Positions 25,673 to 33,754 of a stretch of DNA of 55,505 bases are shown here, piece after piece (positions within the stretch are counted from its first letter, which is position 1; the number at the start of each line of letters is the position of its first letter). Under the pieces are notes generated by a model. That model had not been told where the DNA came from. It searched no databases and worked only from the letters and a program-made list of their open reading frames with translations. The position numbers and the translations under genes are program-made. The DNA is from DASRHG01 sp035650655 (lineage in GTDB: Bacteria; Desulfobacterota; Binatia; DP-6), in NCBI GenBank assembly GCA_035650655.1, contig DASRHG010000049.1, positions 1 through 55,505 of the forward strand, in the 5' to 3' direction.

Positions 25673-27888
25673 GGGTCCTCCGGCGCGAGCGCCAGGCGCT
25701 CGCTGAGCGCCGCAACGAGCGCCGCCGGCGCGTCGGGCGTGCTGCGACGCCACTCGAAGACCACCCGCTGCGCGCGCTCGAGATCGAGCGGCACCCCGGT
25801 CGCCGCGGCGAGGTCGAGGAGCGCCGTCACCTCCCGCGCGCGCGCCGGCAGCTCCGCCGCCGCGGACTCGAGCGCGGCCGTGAGACGGCTCGCGAGCCAG
25901 TCGACGGGGAAGCGCACGCCGCGGCGCCGGAGCCGCGCGCCCGCCGCCGCGAGCTCCTCGATCGCCGCCCCGGCGTCGAGACCCGCGACGATCGCGCTCG
26001 CGCCCTCCCAGCCGAGCAGCGCCGCGAGCGACGGCGGCATGGGGACGCCGTCGGACAGCACGACGTCGAGCAGCGGGCGGATCCGCTCGACGGCCGCGCG
26101 GCCCGCCGCCTGCACCGCCCCCGCGGCGTCGCGGCCGAGCGCGTCGAGGAGCGCCTCGCGCTGGACGCCGAAGAGATCGGCGAGCGTGAACGCGGCGTCG
26201 CCGGCGCGCGCCGCCGGCACGCCGTCCCGCATCGCCGCGGCCACGGGCACCCGCCTCGTCTCCCCGGTCGCGTGCTCGCGCACCTCGGCGTCGCCGGTGA
26301 GCCGGCCGTCCGCGGCGGCGGGCAGGACGACCGCGTATCCCGGCACGTCGGCGTCGCGGCCGAGGAGCCCGAGGAGGGCCGCCGACGCCGCGACCCGCGC
26401 GGGCGACGCCGCGGCCCCGCGCGCCGCGCGGCGGTACACCTCGGCGCCGTTCCCGCCGCCCGCGAGGTTGCTCCGTGCGGGCTCGAGCCGGGCGCAGAAA
26501 TCGGCCTCGAGGCGGGTGCCGAAGCCGTCGGCGAGCTCGATCGCGCGGGCGGCGTAGCGCAGCACCTGGACGGGCTCGATCCCCGTGAGCTCGTCGAAGA
26601 ACCACCCGCAGCTCGTCTGCATGAGGAGTGCGTGGCGCGCGAGCTCGAGCGCTCGCCGCGCGTGCCGGACGGCGGCCGCCGTCGGCGCCGCCGCCGCCTC
26701 CGCCGCAACGAACGCCTCGGTCCGCGCCGGGTCGAGCACGCACGCGACGTACCGGTCGCGGGCGCCCCACGGGTCGCGCAGGACCTCGCCCGCCCGGCGC
26801 TCGTACACGTTCGCGACCTGGTCGCGGAGCCAGTCGATCGCCGCACGCAGCGGAGCGCGCCACGCCTGGTTCCAGCTGGGCGGCCCGCCGACGCGGCAGC
26901 CGCAGTCGGCGCGCCAGCGCTCGACGCCGTGCGGGCAGCTCCACGACGTCCCCTCGGCGATCTCCACCTCGTCGGCCGGCGGGACGGCGTCGCGGAAGGC
27001 CGCGGGCGGGAGGAGCACCACGTGGCCTTCGGCCACGAGCGCGCGGAGCGCGAACGCGAGGGCCATCTCGCCGAAGCGGTGGTGGTGCCCGAACGTCTCC
27101 CCGTCGACGGCGACGGTGAGGAGGCCGTCGGCCGGCCCCTCGGCGAGCGCCGCGCGAAGCCGCGCGGCGAGCCCGGCGCCGTCGTGGAGGAGCGGCCCGA
27201 AGGCGACGTCGTGGGAGATGCCGGCGTCGCGGAAGACGACGTCGACGGACCGGCCCTCCCCGAGGACGCAGCGGTACACGCGCCGGGTGTCGAGCGTCTC
27301 GGGCCTCACCGTCTTCCACGCGCGCTCCGGGGCGCCGAGCGGCCGGACGCGGCGGGCCTGGTGCGGCGCGAGGATCGTGAGCCCGATGCCCGCGTCCGCG
27401 AGCGCCCGGAGCGCGGTCAGGTCGACGGCCATCTCGGGCAGCCACATGCCGTCCGGCGCGCGCCCGAAGCGCCACTCGAACTCCGCCCGACCCCAGAGGA
27501 CCTGCGTGCGGACGTCGCGCGGCGTCGAGAGCGGGAGGATCGGATGCCCGTAGGCCTGCGCCCAGGCGTTCCCGCGACCCGTCCGCGCGATGCTCGCCGC
27601 GTCCGCGCGGCGGAGCGCCGCGAGGACGTCGGGCGCGTGCGGCGCGAGCCAGGCGAGGAGCGTCGGCCCGAAGTCGAAGCTCGTCCACTCGTAGTTGTTG
27701 ACGAGCGCAGCGAGCCGGCCCGCGCCGTCGAGGACCCGGGCGGCGGCGTTCGGCGCGTAGCACTCGGCCGTGACCCGCGCGTTCCAGTCGCGGTGCGGCG
27801 CGGCCGACGCCTCCGGCTCGATCACCCCGAGCCACGGGTGCTCGCGGGGCGGCTGGTAGAAGTGCCCGTGGAGGCAGAGCGCACGCAC
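25669..27888 (-). CDS. GH57 glycoside hydrolase with DUF3536 domain
   Basis: The 739-residue protein starts at GTG 27888. The N-terminal (beta/alpha)7 barrel carries GH57 motifs: the LHGHFYQPPREHPW opening, GWxPExA-like WLPEMAVD with the probable catalytic Glu, and VAVDGETFGHHHRFGE with the second acidic residue. The C-terminal half matches the DUF3536 region (ELTGIEPVQVLRYAARAIEL). GH57 enzymes cleave or transfer alpha-1,4/1,6-glucans. Placed between glgC and treT, it might process glycogen or maltodextrin to release glucose for TreT (inference). The glgC stop lies 14 bp upstream. Confidence 0.88.
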   Translation of the reverse strand: MRALCLHGHFYQPPREHPWLGVIEPEASAAPHRDWNARVTAECYAPNAAARVLDGAGRLAALVNNYEWTSFDFGPTLLAWLAPHAPDVLAALRRADAASIARTGRGNAWAQAYGHPILPLSTPRDVRTQVLWGRAEFEWRFGRAPDGMWLPEMAVDLTALRALADAGIGLTILAPHQARRVRPLGAPERAWKTVRPETLDTRRVYRCVLGEGRSVDVVFRDAGISHDVAFGPLLHDGAGLAARLRAALAEGPADGLLTVAVDGETFGHHHRFGEMALAFALRALVAEGHVVLLPPAAFRDAVPPADEVEIAEGTSWSCPHGVERWRADCGCRVGGPPSWNQAWRAPLRAAIDWLRDQVANVYERRAGEVLRDPWGARDRYVACVLDPARTEAFVAAEAAAAPTAAAVRHARRALELARHALLMQTSCGWFFDELTGIEPVQVLRYAARAIELADGFGTRLEADFCARLEPARSNLAGGGNGAEVYRRAARGAAASPARVAASAALLGLLGRDADVPGYAVVLPAAADGRLTGDAEVREHATGETRRVPVAAAMRDGVPAARAGDAAFTLADLFGVQREALLDALGRDAAGAVQAAGRAAVERIRPLLDVVLSDGVPMPPSLAALLGWEGASAIVAGLDAGAAIEELAAAGARLRRRGVRFPVDWLASRLTAALESAAAELPARAREVTALLDLAAATGVPLDLERAQRVVFEWRRSTPDAPAALVAALSERLALAPEDP

Positions 27889-27902
27889 GATGCGTCGCGA
27901 TC

Positions 27903-29138
27903 CTAGACGCCGGGCGGCAGCGGCCCGACCGGCTCCCCGCGCGGCACGACGACGATGCCCGAGGCGTCGTGGTGCAGGGGGAGATCATCCGCGCTCGCGT
28001 CCCGGCCGGGCACGAGGCGCGCGCCCGCGGGCACCCGGTTCCACCGGTCGACGATCGCCCGCTCGAGGCGGGCGCCCCGCCCGACCTCGGTGTGGTCCAT
28101 GACGATCGACCCCTCGACGACGGCCCCGCTCGCCACCTTGACCCCGCGGCCGAGGATCGAGCGCACGACCCGCGCCCCGTCGCCGACGACGGCGCCCTCG
28201 CCGATGAGGCTGTCCTCGAGATGGCCGCCGATGATCCGCACGGGCGGTCCCTCGGACGAGCGCGCGACGATGGGCCAGCGCGCGTTGTCGAGGTCGAAGC
28301 GCGGCTCGGTGCCGAGCTGATCCATCTGCGCGTCGTAGTACGACCGGATCGTCCCGACGTCCCGCCAGTACGCGCGCTCCTCGTACGGCTTCACCCCGGG
28401 GACCTTGTTCTCGCCGAAGTTGTACGCGAAGACCCGATGCGTCCCCACGAGCGCGGGCACGATCGTGCGCCCGAAGTCGTGCTCGGAGTCCCGGGCCGCG
28501 TCGGCGCGCAGCGCGTCGACGAGCACGTCCGTCGTGAACACGTAGTTCCCCATCGACGCGAGCGCCGCCGTCGGGTCGCCCGGCATCGGCACCGCGACGC
28601 GCGGCTTCTCGGTGAACCCCGTGATCCGGCCGTCGGCGGCGGTCGCCATGATGCCGAAGGCGGAGGCGTGCTCGAGCGGCACGGGGCGGGCGGCGACGGA
28701 GACGTCCGCCCGCACGGCGAGGTGCCGCGCGATCATCTGGCAGAGGTCCATGCGGTAGATGTGGTCGGCGCCGAAGACGGCGACGACGTCGGGGCCGAAG
28801 TCCTGGATGAGGTTCAGGTTCTGGAAGACGGCGTCCGCCGTCCCCTGGTACCAGCTCTCGCTCGCGCGCATCTGCGGCGGCACGACCGTGACGAACGTCT
28901 CGGGGAGCCGGCCGCCGATCCGCCACGTCGCGCTCAGGTGCTCGATGAGCGACTGCGACTTGTACTGCACGAGGACGTAGAGCGCGTAGATGCCGGAGTT
29001 GACGAAGTTGGAGAGGACGTAGTCGATGATCCGGTGGCGGGCGCCGAAGGGCACGGCCGCCTTGCTGCGCGCGCGCGTCAGGGGCTGGAGGCGGTCGCCC
29101 TTGCCGCCGGCCATCACGATGCCGAGCACTCGAGGCAC
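27903..29138 (-). CDS. glgC: Glucose-1-phosphate adenylyltransferase
   Basis: The 411-residue protein makes ADP-glucose from ATP and glucose-1-phosphate. Seen are the nucleotide-binding loop GIVMAGGKGDRL with the RSKAAVPFG block, the FGADHIYRMD sugar-nucleotide Asp motif, GFTEKP, and a C-terminal left-handed beta-helix of hexapeptide repeats (IGEGAVVGDGARVVRSILGRG). Start GTG 29138 (GTG 29129 is an alternative) lies just after a -10-like element with no ribosome binding site. First gene of a four-gene operon ending in treT. No glgA or glgB is visible, so ADP-glucose may feed trehalose and not glycogen here. Confidence 0.95.
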   Translation of the reverse strand: MPRVLGIVMAGGKGDRLQPLTRARSKAAVPFGARHRIIDYVLSNFVNSGIYALYVLVQYKSQSLIEHLSATWRIGGRLPETFVTVVPPQMRASESWYQGTADAVFQNLNLIQDFGPDVVAVFGADHIYRMDLCQMIARHLAVRADVSVAARPVPLEHASAFGIMATAADGRITGFTEKPRVAVPMPGDPTAALASMGNYVFTTDVLVDALRADAARDSEHDFGRTIVPALVGTHRVFAYNFGENKVPGVKPYEERAYWRDVGTIRSYYDAQMDQLGTEPRFDLDNARWPIVARSSEGPPVRIIGGHLEDSLIGEGAVVGDGARVVRSILGRGVKVASGAVVEGSIVMDHTEVGRGARLERAIVDRWNRVPAGARLVPGRDASADDLPLHHDASGIVVVPRGEPVGPLPPGV

Positions 29139-29146
29139 GAGGCGGC

Positions 29147-29175
29147 ATTAAGGCGGCATCGCCACGAGCGGTCAA
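29147..29175 (-). promoter_or_regulatory. Promoter of the glgC-GH57-DUF5752-treT operon
   Basis: Reading leftward: TTGACC (-35), a 17-bp spacer, CTTAAT (-10). The -10 ends 8 bp before the glgC GTG, so the transcript is predicted to be leaderless or nearly so, and no Shine-Dalgarno sequence is present. Five of six -35 bases and four of six -10 bases match consensus. Confidence 0.55.
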
Positions 29176-29253
29176 GTCCGGTTGCTCGTCCGAGCCCGAG
29201 TCGCTAAGAGAGCCGGGCGCGGTGACGCGCACAGGGGAGGTCGAAGGGCGACC

Positions 29254-29694
29254 ATGCGAGAGACGACACGATCCGCCGCGCGTCTCCTCATCGCGACGCT
29301 CTGCTCCGTCGTCGTCGCCGGACCCGCGCTCGGCATGGGCGGCTTCGGCGGCACCCGCGAGTCGGGCGCGCCGGTGCGCGAGTATCGCGGCGTCCTGACG
29401 GACGTCGACGGCCACCGCATGGAGCTGACGCGCGTCACCGTCGGGGGCGACACGACGCTCGAGGGCGAGCTCGGGCGCGGGCGGCTCCGGATCCCGTTCG
29501 ACAACGTGGCGCGCGTCCGCTTCGAGCCCTCCGACGGCGGCCGCGACCGCGTGCGCGCGGACGTGACGCTGCGCGAGGGCGAGCCGGTCTCGATCCTCGT
29601 CCGCAGCTCGACGACGATCTACGGGCAGACGCCGGGCGGCGCGTACCAGATCCGCGCGCGGGATCTTCGCAGCCTCGAGCTGGCGGCGCACTGA
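29254..29694 (+). CDS. Small exported protein, first gene of the Mla operon
   Basis: The protein has 146 residues from ATG 29254. It begins with a twin-Arg-free signal peptide (cleavage near GPALG). The mature part resembles a small beta-barrel: EYRGVLTDVDGHRMELTRV, GRLRIPFDNVARVRFEP, ADVTLREGEPVSILVRS, IYGQTPGGAYQIRARDLRSLEL. This is the kind of SH3/Lsm-like periplasmic module that senses or binds a ligand, but I recognise no family. It precedes the repeat protein by 37 bp and is probably the first gene of a five-gene operon with mlaE, mlaF and mlaD. Confidence 0.75.
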   Translation: MRETTRSAARLLIATLCSVVVAGPALGMGGFGGTRESGAPVREYRGVLTDVDGHRMELTRVTVGGDTTLEGELGRGRLRIPFDNVARVRFEPSDGGRDRVRADVTLREGEPVSILVRSSTTIYGQTPGGAYQIRARDLRSLELAAH

Positions 29695-29731
29695 ACGCTC
29701 GCGTCGTTCTCATGGCGGGCGGGCTCCGGCG

Positions 29732-31084
29732 GTGAGGACGAGCGCGCTCGTCGCGGCGGCGGCGCTCGCGCTCGCCGTGCTGGCGCCGCGCGCCGCGCGG
29801 GCGTTCGACGTGAAGGTCTGGCCGCTCTTTCGGTACGCCAGCTCCGGCGACACCGTACGGTGGTCGGCGCTCGGGCCGTTCGTCGAGTTCACACGGACGG
29901 GGGAGCGGCGCGATTTGCGCATCCGGCCGGTGCTCTGGCTCACGCAGCGCCGGGGGCCGGTGCCCGACGACCGGGCCGAGATCCTCTTTCCGATCGCGTC
30001 GAGCCGCTGGGAAGAAGGGTATCGGAGCTTCCGCCTCCTCCTCTTCACGTACCGGACGAGCCCCGAGCCGGGGACGCCGCACGCGCCGGGCGCGCTGCCG
30101 CCGCCGGAGCTCTGGGGCAGCCGCTTCACGCTCTTCCCGCTCGTCTGGTACCGCCACCGCCCGGCGGAGCGGCCCCGCTTCTCGTTCCTCCCCTTCTACC
30201 TCGACCTCGACGACGTCCTCGGCTTCGACAACGTGCACGCCGTCCTGTTCCCCGCGTACCTGCGCCTGCGGCAGCCGCGTGTCGAGCGGCGCTACTTCGG
30301 CTTCTTCGTCTCGACCGTCGGCGGACCCGACGGGCGGGGCTTCCGCGTGTTCCCGTTCTGGGGGACGAAGGAGATCGTGGGCCGCGAGCGGACGCGGTAC
30401 GTGCTCTGGCCCTTCCACATCCGGAGCGACGTGTTCGTCCCCGGCTGGGGCTGGGAGCACCGCCGCGTCGACCTGCCCTTCGTCTCCGCCATCGACGGCC
30501 CTGCGCGCACGAGCCGCGCCTACGGCCTCTTCGCGCACACGCACACCGTCGACCGGCGCCGGAACGAGGAGGCGATCGGCGCGCCGTGGCCCCTCTACTA
30601 CCGCGCGCGCCGTCTCGGCGAGGAGCGCCATCACGTCTGGCGGCTCGTGCCGATTTACGGTAGGAGCGACACGGGCGGCGTCTCGTCGCGCTTCTATGCC
30701 TGGCCCGCGTACCGCACCAAGGCGCAGGACGTCGACGACTTCCACTACCGGCGGGACGACGTGATGCTCTTCGCGTGGCGGCGCCAGAGGCTCGAGAGCG
30801 CCGACACCGGCCGCCGGGAGAGCCTCGTCACGGTGCTGGGCGCGCTCCGGAGCGAGCGCGAGAACGCGCGGCGCTTCGGCCAGACGCCGGCCCTCGCCGA
30901 CAGCATCCTGCCGAAGAACCGCGGCGTCCTCGCGCTCTGGGCGCCGCTCTCCGGCGTCTTCCGCTGGGACACGGCGCCCGACGGCTCGCGCGAGTGGAAC
31001 CTCCTCTGGGGGCTCGTCGCACGCGAGCGCGGCCATCTCCGCGGACCGATCCACGTCGACCTCGGCGACGGCGATGGGGGTTGA
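29732..31084 (+). CDS. Exported protein of ~12 aromatic-proline repeats
   Basis: The 450-residue protein has a signal peptide (ARA cleavage near residue 24). The whole mature chain is made of a short repeated motif, hydrophobic-x-Pro-aromatic/hydrophobic-aromatic: WPLFRY, LGPFVEF, IRPVLWL, LFPIASS, LFPLVWY, FLPFYLD, LFPAYLR, VFPFWGT, LWPFHIR, DLPFVSA, PWPLYYR, LVPIYGR, AWPAYRT. Each is followed by a charged turn. That pattern suggests repeated beta-hairpins, so a barrel or beta-propeller-like envelope protein. The start is GTG 29732 with a weak ribosome binding site. It overlaps mlaE by 11 bp, strong evidence for a joint role in phospholipid or hydrophobe transport. No family name recognised. 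Confidence 0.75.
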   Translation: MRTSALVAAAALALAVLAPRAARAFDVKVWPLFRYASSGDTVRWSALGPFVEFTRTGERRDLRIRPVLWLTQRRGPVPDDRAEILFPIASSRWEEGYRSFRLLLFTYRTSPEPGTPHAPGALPPPELWGSRFTLFPLVWYRHRPAERPRFSFLPFYLDLDDVLGFDNVHAVLFPAYLRLRQPRVERRYFGFFVSTVGGPDGRGFRVFPFWGTKEIVGRERTRYVLWPFHIRSDVFVPGWGWEHRRVDLPFVSAIDGPARTSRAYGLFAHTHTVDRRRNEEAIGAPWPLYYRARRLGEERHHVWRLVPIYGRSDTGGVSSRFYAWPAYRTKAQDVDDFHYRRDDVMLFAWRRQRLESADTGRRESLVTVLGALRSERENARRFGQTPALADSILPKNRGVLALWAPLSGVFRWDTAPDGSREWNLLWGLVARERGHLRGPIHVDLGDGDGG

Positions 31085-31889
31085 GGCACTCCGCGAGCCC
31101 CGCCCGCCGGGGTTCGTCGCGCGGCTCGGCGCCGGCGTCCTCGGCGTGCTCCAGGTCCTCGGCGAGGCGAGCCGGCTGTTCGTCGCGGCGCTCGGCACCT
31201 CGGCGCATGCGGCGGCGACGCCCGACCGCGCGCGCGTCACGGCGCAGCTCGTCCGCGTCGGGACGGACACCCTCCCGATCGGCGCGCTCCTGTCCCTCTT
31301 CGTCGGGATGGTCCTCGTCGTGCAGTCGGCCGACCAGCTCCGCGAGGTGAACGAGAGCGTCCTCGGGCCGATCGTCGGCCTCGCGATGACGAAGGAGCTG
31401 GGGCCCGTCATGATGGCCTTCCTCCTCGCCGGCCGCGCCGGGTCGGCGATGGCCGCCGAGCTCGGCTCGATGACGGTCTACGACGAGGTGAGTGCGCTCC
31501 GCACGATGGACATCGACCCGGTCCGCTTCCTCGTCATGCCGCGGTTCCTCGCGGCCACGCTCGCGCTCCCGATGCTGGTCCTGTACTCCGACTTCATCGG
31601 CGTCGCGGGCGGCGCGGCGGTCGTCGCGGTCGACCCGGCGATCCGGCTCTCCGTGAACGAGTACTTCGCGCGCATGCTCGAGTGGGTGCATTTCGGCGAC
31701 GTGATCCTCGGCCTCGTGAAGGGCGTCGTCTTCGGCATGATCGCGTCCGTCGTGCCGTGCGCGTTCGGGCTCCGCACCCGCGGCGGCACGGAAGGCATCG
31801 CGCGGTCGACGACGGCGGCGGTCGTGTGGAGCTTCATCCTGATCCTCCTTTTCGACTTCCTGATCGTCCGCGCGAGCTTCGCCGGCTGA
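31074..31889 (+). CDS. mlaE: MlaE-type lipid ABC permease
   Basis: The 271-residue inner-membrane protein belongs to the MlaE/YrbE family. It has an N-terminal amphipathic interfacial helix and membrane segments with the family signature ELGPVMMAFLLAGRAGSAMAAELGSM, plus EVSALRTMDIDPV just after it. In E. coli MlaE dimers form the core of the MlaFEDB complex that moves phospholipids between the inner membrane and MlaD. Its start overlaps the repeat-protein gene by 11 bp and its TGA shares one base with the mlaF ATG (TGATG). No MlaB (STAS) or MlaC gene is visible. Confidence 0.93.
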   Translation: MGVEALREPRPPGFVARLGAGVLGVLQVLGEASRLFVAALGTSAHAAATPDRARVTAQLVRVGTDTLPIGALLSLFVGMVLVVQSADQLREVNESVLGPIVGLAMTKELGPVMMAFLLAGRAGSAMAAELGSMTVYDEVSALRTMDIDPVRFLVMPRFLAATLALPMLVLYSDFIGVAGGAAVVAVDPAIRLSVNEYFARMLEWVHFGDVILGLVKGVVFGMIASVVPCAFGLRTRGGTEGIARSTTAAVVWSFILILLFDFLIVRASFAG

Positions 31890-32671
31890 TGGCGACCGCC
31901 GCGCAGACCCGCCACGGCGTCGCGGTCGAGCTCACGGCCCTCCGGAAGAGCTACGACGGCCACGCCGTCCTCCGCGGCGTCGACCTCGTCGTGACGCCCG
32001 GCGAGCTCCTCGCGATCGTCGGCCAGAGCGGCACGGGCAAGTCGGTCCTCCTCCGCCAGATCATCGGCCTCGAGTGTCCCGACGCCGGGCGGATCGCGGT
32101 CGGCGGGATCGAGCTCGCGCGCTGGCTCGCGGTGCCGCCCGAAGAGAAGCCGTTCCGGATCGCGATGGTCTTCCAGAGCGCCGCGCTCCTCGCGTCGCTC
32201 AGCGTGGCGGAGAACGTCGCGCTGCGGCTCCGCGAGCACGGCCGGCGCACCGCCGCGGAGATCGCCGACACCGTCGCGCGCGTCCTCGAGCAGGTGGAGC
32301 TCGCGGGGACGGAGCGCAAGCACCCGAGCGAGCTCTCGGGTGGCATGCGGAAGCGCGTCGCGATCGCGCGCGCCCTCGCCGTCAGTCCGGAGCTCATCCT
32401 CTACGACGAGCCGACGGCCGACTTGGACCCCATCCTCACCGAGCAGATCGGCACCCTGATCCGCCGCATCCGGACCGACCGCGGCAACACGCAGATCATC
32501 GTCACACACAACCTCCCGCTCGCGCGCGCCATCGCGGACCGGATCGCGGTGCTCGACGCGGGCCGCATCGTCGAGTGCAGCACGCCGGCGGAGCTCGGCC
32601 GGAGTCGGCACCCGCTCGTCCGCGAGTTCCTCCGCGCGGCGGCGCTCGGACACGAGGAGCATCCATGTTGA
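31889..32671 (+). CDS. mlaF: MlaF-type lipid ABC transporter ATPase
   Basis: The 260-residue ABC ATPase has Walker A GQSGTGKS (~45-52), signature LSGGMRKR, Walker B LILYDEPTADLD, a D-loop and an H-loop (VTHN). GMRKRVAIARALA is typical of the Mla/Ttg2A branch. It powers MlaE in lipid movement across the periplasm. ATG 31889 overlaps the mlaE TGA by one base, and its own end overlaps mlaD by 7 bp, so all three subunits are translationally coupled. Confidence 0.94.
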   Translation: MATAAQTRHGVAVELTALRKSYDGHAVLRGVDLVVTPGELLAIVGQSGTGKSVLLRQIIGLECPDAGRIAVGGIELARWLAVPPEEKPFRIAMVFQSAALLASLSVAENVALRLREHGRRTAAEIADTVARVLEQVELAGTERKHPSELSGGMRKRVAIARALAVSPELILYDEPTADLDPILTEQIGTLIRRIRTDRGNTQIIVTHNLPLARAIADRIAVLDAGRIVECSTPAELGRSRHPLVREFLRAAALGHEEHPC

Positions 32672-33633
32672 CGAACGAGCAGCGCATCGGGCTCTTCTTC
32701 ATCGTCGGCGTCGTCCTCCTCTTCGTCGCCGTCGAGCTGACGCTCGGCGTCGGGATCCTCCGCAGGCGCTACACGCTCTACGCGACCTTCCGCGACGTCC
32801 AGGGCCTCGACACGGGCGCCGACGTCCGCCTGGCAGGCATCAAGGCCGGGCGCGTCGCCGGCATGCGGATCGAGGACGGCCACGTGCGCGTCGCGCTCGC
32901 GATCGACGGCGGGCTCGTCGTGAAGAAGGACTCCGTGGCGACGCTCGACTTCCGGGCCCTCAGCGGGGAGCGGTTCGTGTCGCTCTCGCTCGGCACGCCG
33001 AGCGCAAAGCCCGCCGAGCCGGGCGACGTCCTCGAGGGCGAGACGCCCGCGAGCTTCACCGACGTCGTGAATCAGCTCTCGTCGGTCGCGAGCTCCGTGA
33101 ACGACCTCGTGACGAACCTGAACGACAGCTCGAGCCGCCTCCTCGGGGGCCTCGCCGACCTCGTCGAACGGAACCGGACCGCGCTCTCGGACGTGGCGGG
33201 GAACCTCGCCTCCATCACGACGAAGCTCGACCGCGGCACGGGGACCCTCGGCCTCCTCCTGAACGACCCGAAGCTCTACGACCGCGTCACCGAGACGATG
33301 GGCGACGTGCGCCAGTCCGTGCAGGACCTGGGGCGCGTCGCGCACGACCTCGCGGACGGGCGCGGGACGCTCGGCAAGCTGCTCACGCAGGACGACGGGC
33401 TCTACGGCCAGGTGCGCGAGACCATGGACGACCTGAGCGAGACCGCGCGCAACGCGCAGGAGATCACCCAGAGCCTCCGCGCGGGCGAGGGCACGATCGG
33501 CAAGGCGCTCACCGACGACGCGCTCTACACCGAAGCGGAGGACACCCTGCGGACGGTCAACCGCGCGACGCAGTCGGTCGAGGACCAGGCGCCCCTCTCG
33601 ATCCTCGGGACGATCGTCACGAGCCTCTTCTGA
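32665..33633 (+). CDS. mlaD: MlaD/MCE-domain lipid-binding protein
   Basis: The 322-residue protein has one N-terminal membrane anchor (IGLFFIVGVVLLFVAVELTLG) followed by an MCE domain (~40-130: YATFRDVQGLDTGADVRLAGIKAGRV, GERFVSLSLG). The C-terminal ~180 residues are helical with heptad character and a twice-repeated GTLGLLLNDPKLYDRV/GTLGKLLTQDDGLYGQV/GTIGKALTDDALYTEA motif, longer than in E. coli MlaD (183 residues) and resembling Mce-type tunnels. It ends the operon, 122 bp before the GT2 gene. Confidence 0.93.
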   Translation: MLTNEQRIGLFFIVGVVLLFVAVELTLGVGILRRRYTLYATFRDVQGLDTGADVRLAGIKAGRVAGMRIEDGHVRVALAIDGGLVVKKDSVATLDFRALSGERFVSLSLGTPSAKPAEPGDVLEGETPASFTDVVNQLSSVASSVNDLVTNLNDSSSRLLGGLADLVERNRTALSDVAGNLASITTKLDRGTGTLGLLLNDPKLYDRVTETMGDVRQSVQDLGRVAHDLADGRGTLGKLLTQDDGLYGQVRETMDDLSETARNAQEITQSLRAGEGTIGKALTDDALYTEAEDTLRTVNRATQSVEDQAPLSILGTIVTSLF

Positions 33634-33754
33634 GCGCGGAGGCCGAGCCAAGCGGTTGACGGGCGGCGCACGCGAGACGGGGGGCCGACCGCCGCCCCAC
33701 GCCGTCCGGCGGCCCCCGGGCGCGCGGCTGGCACGCCGCCTGCTAGCCGCGCCG

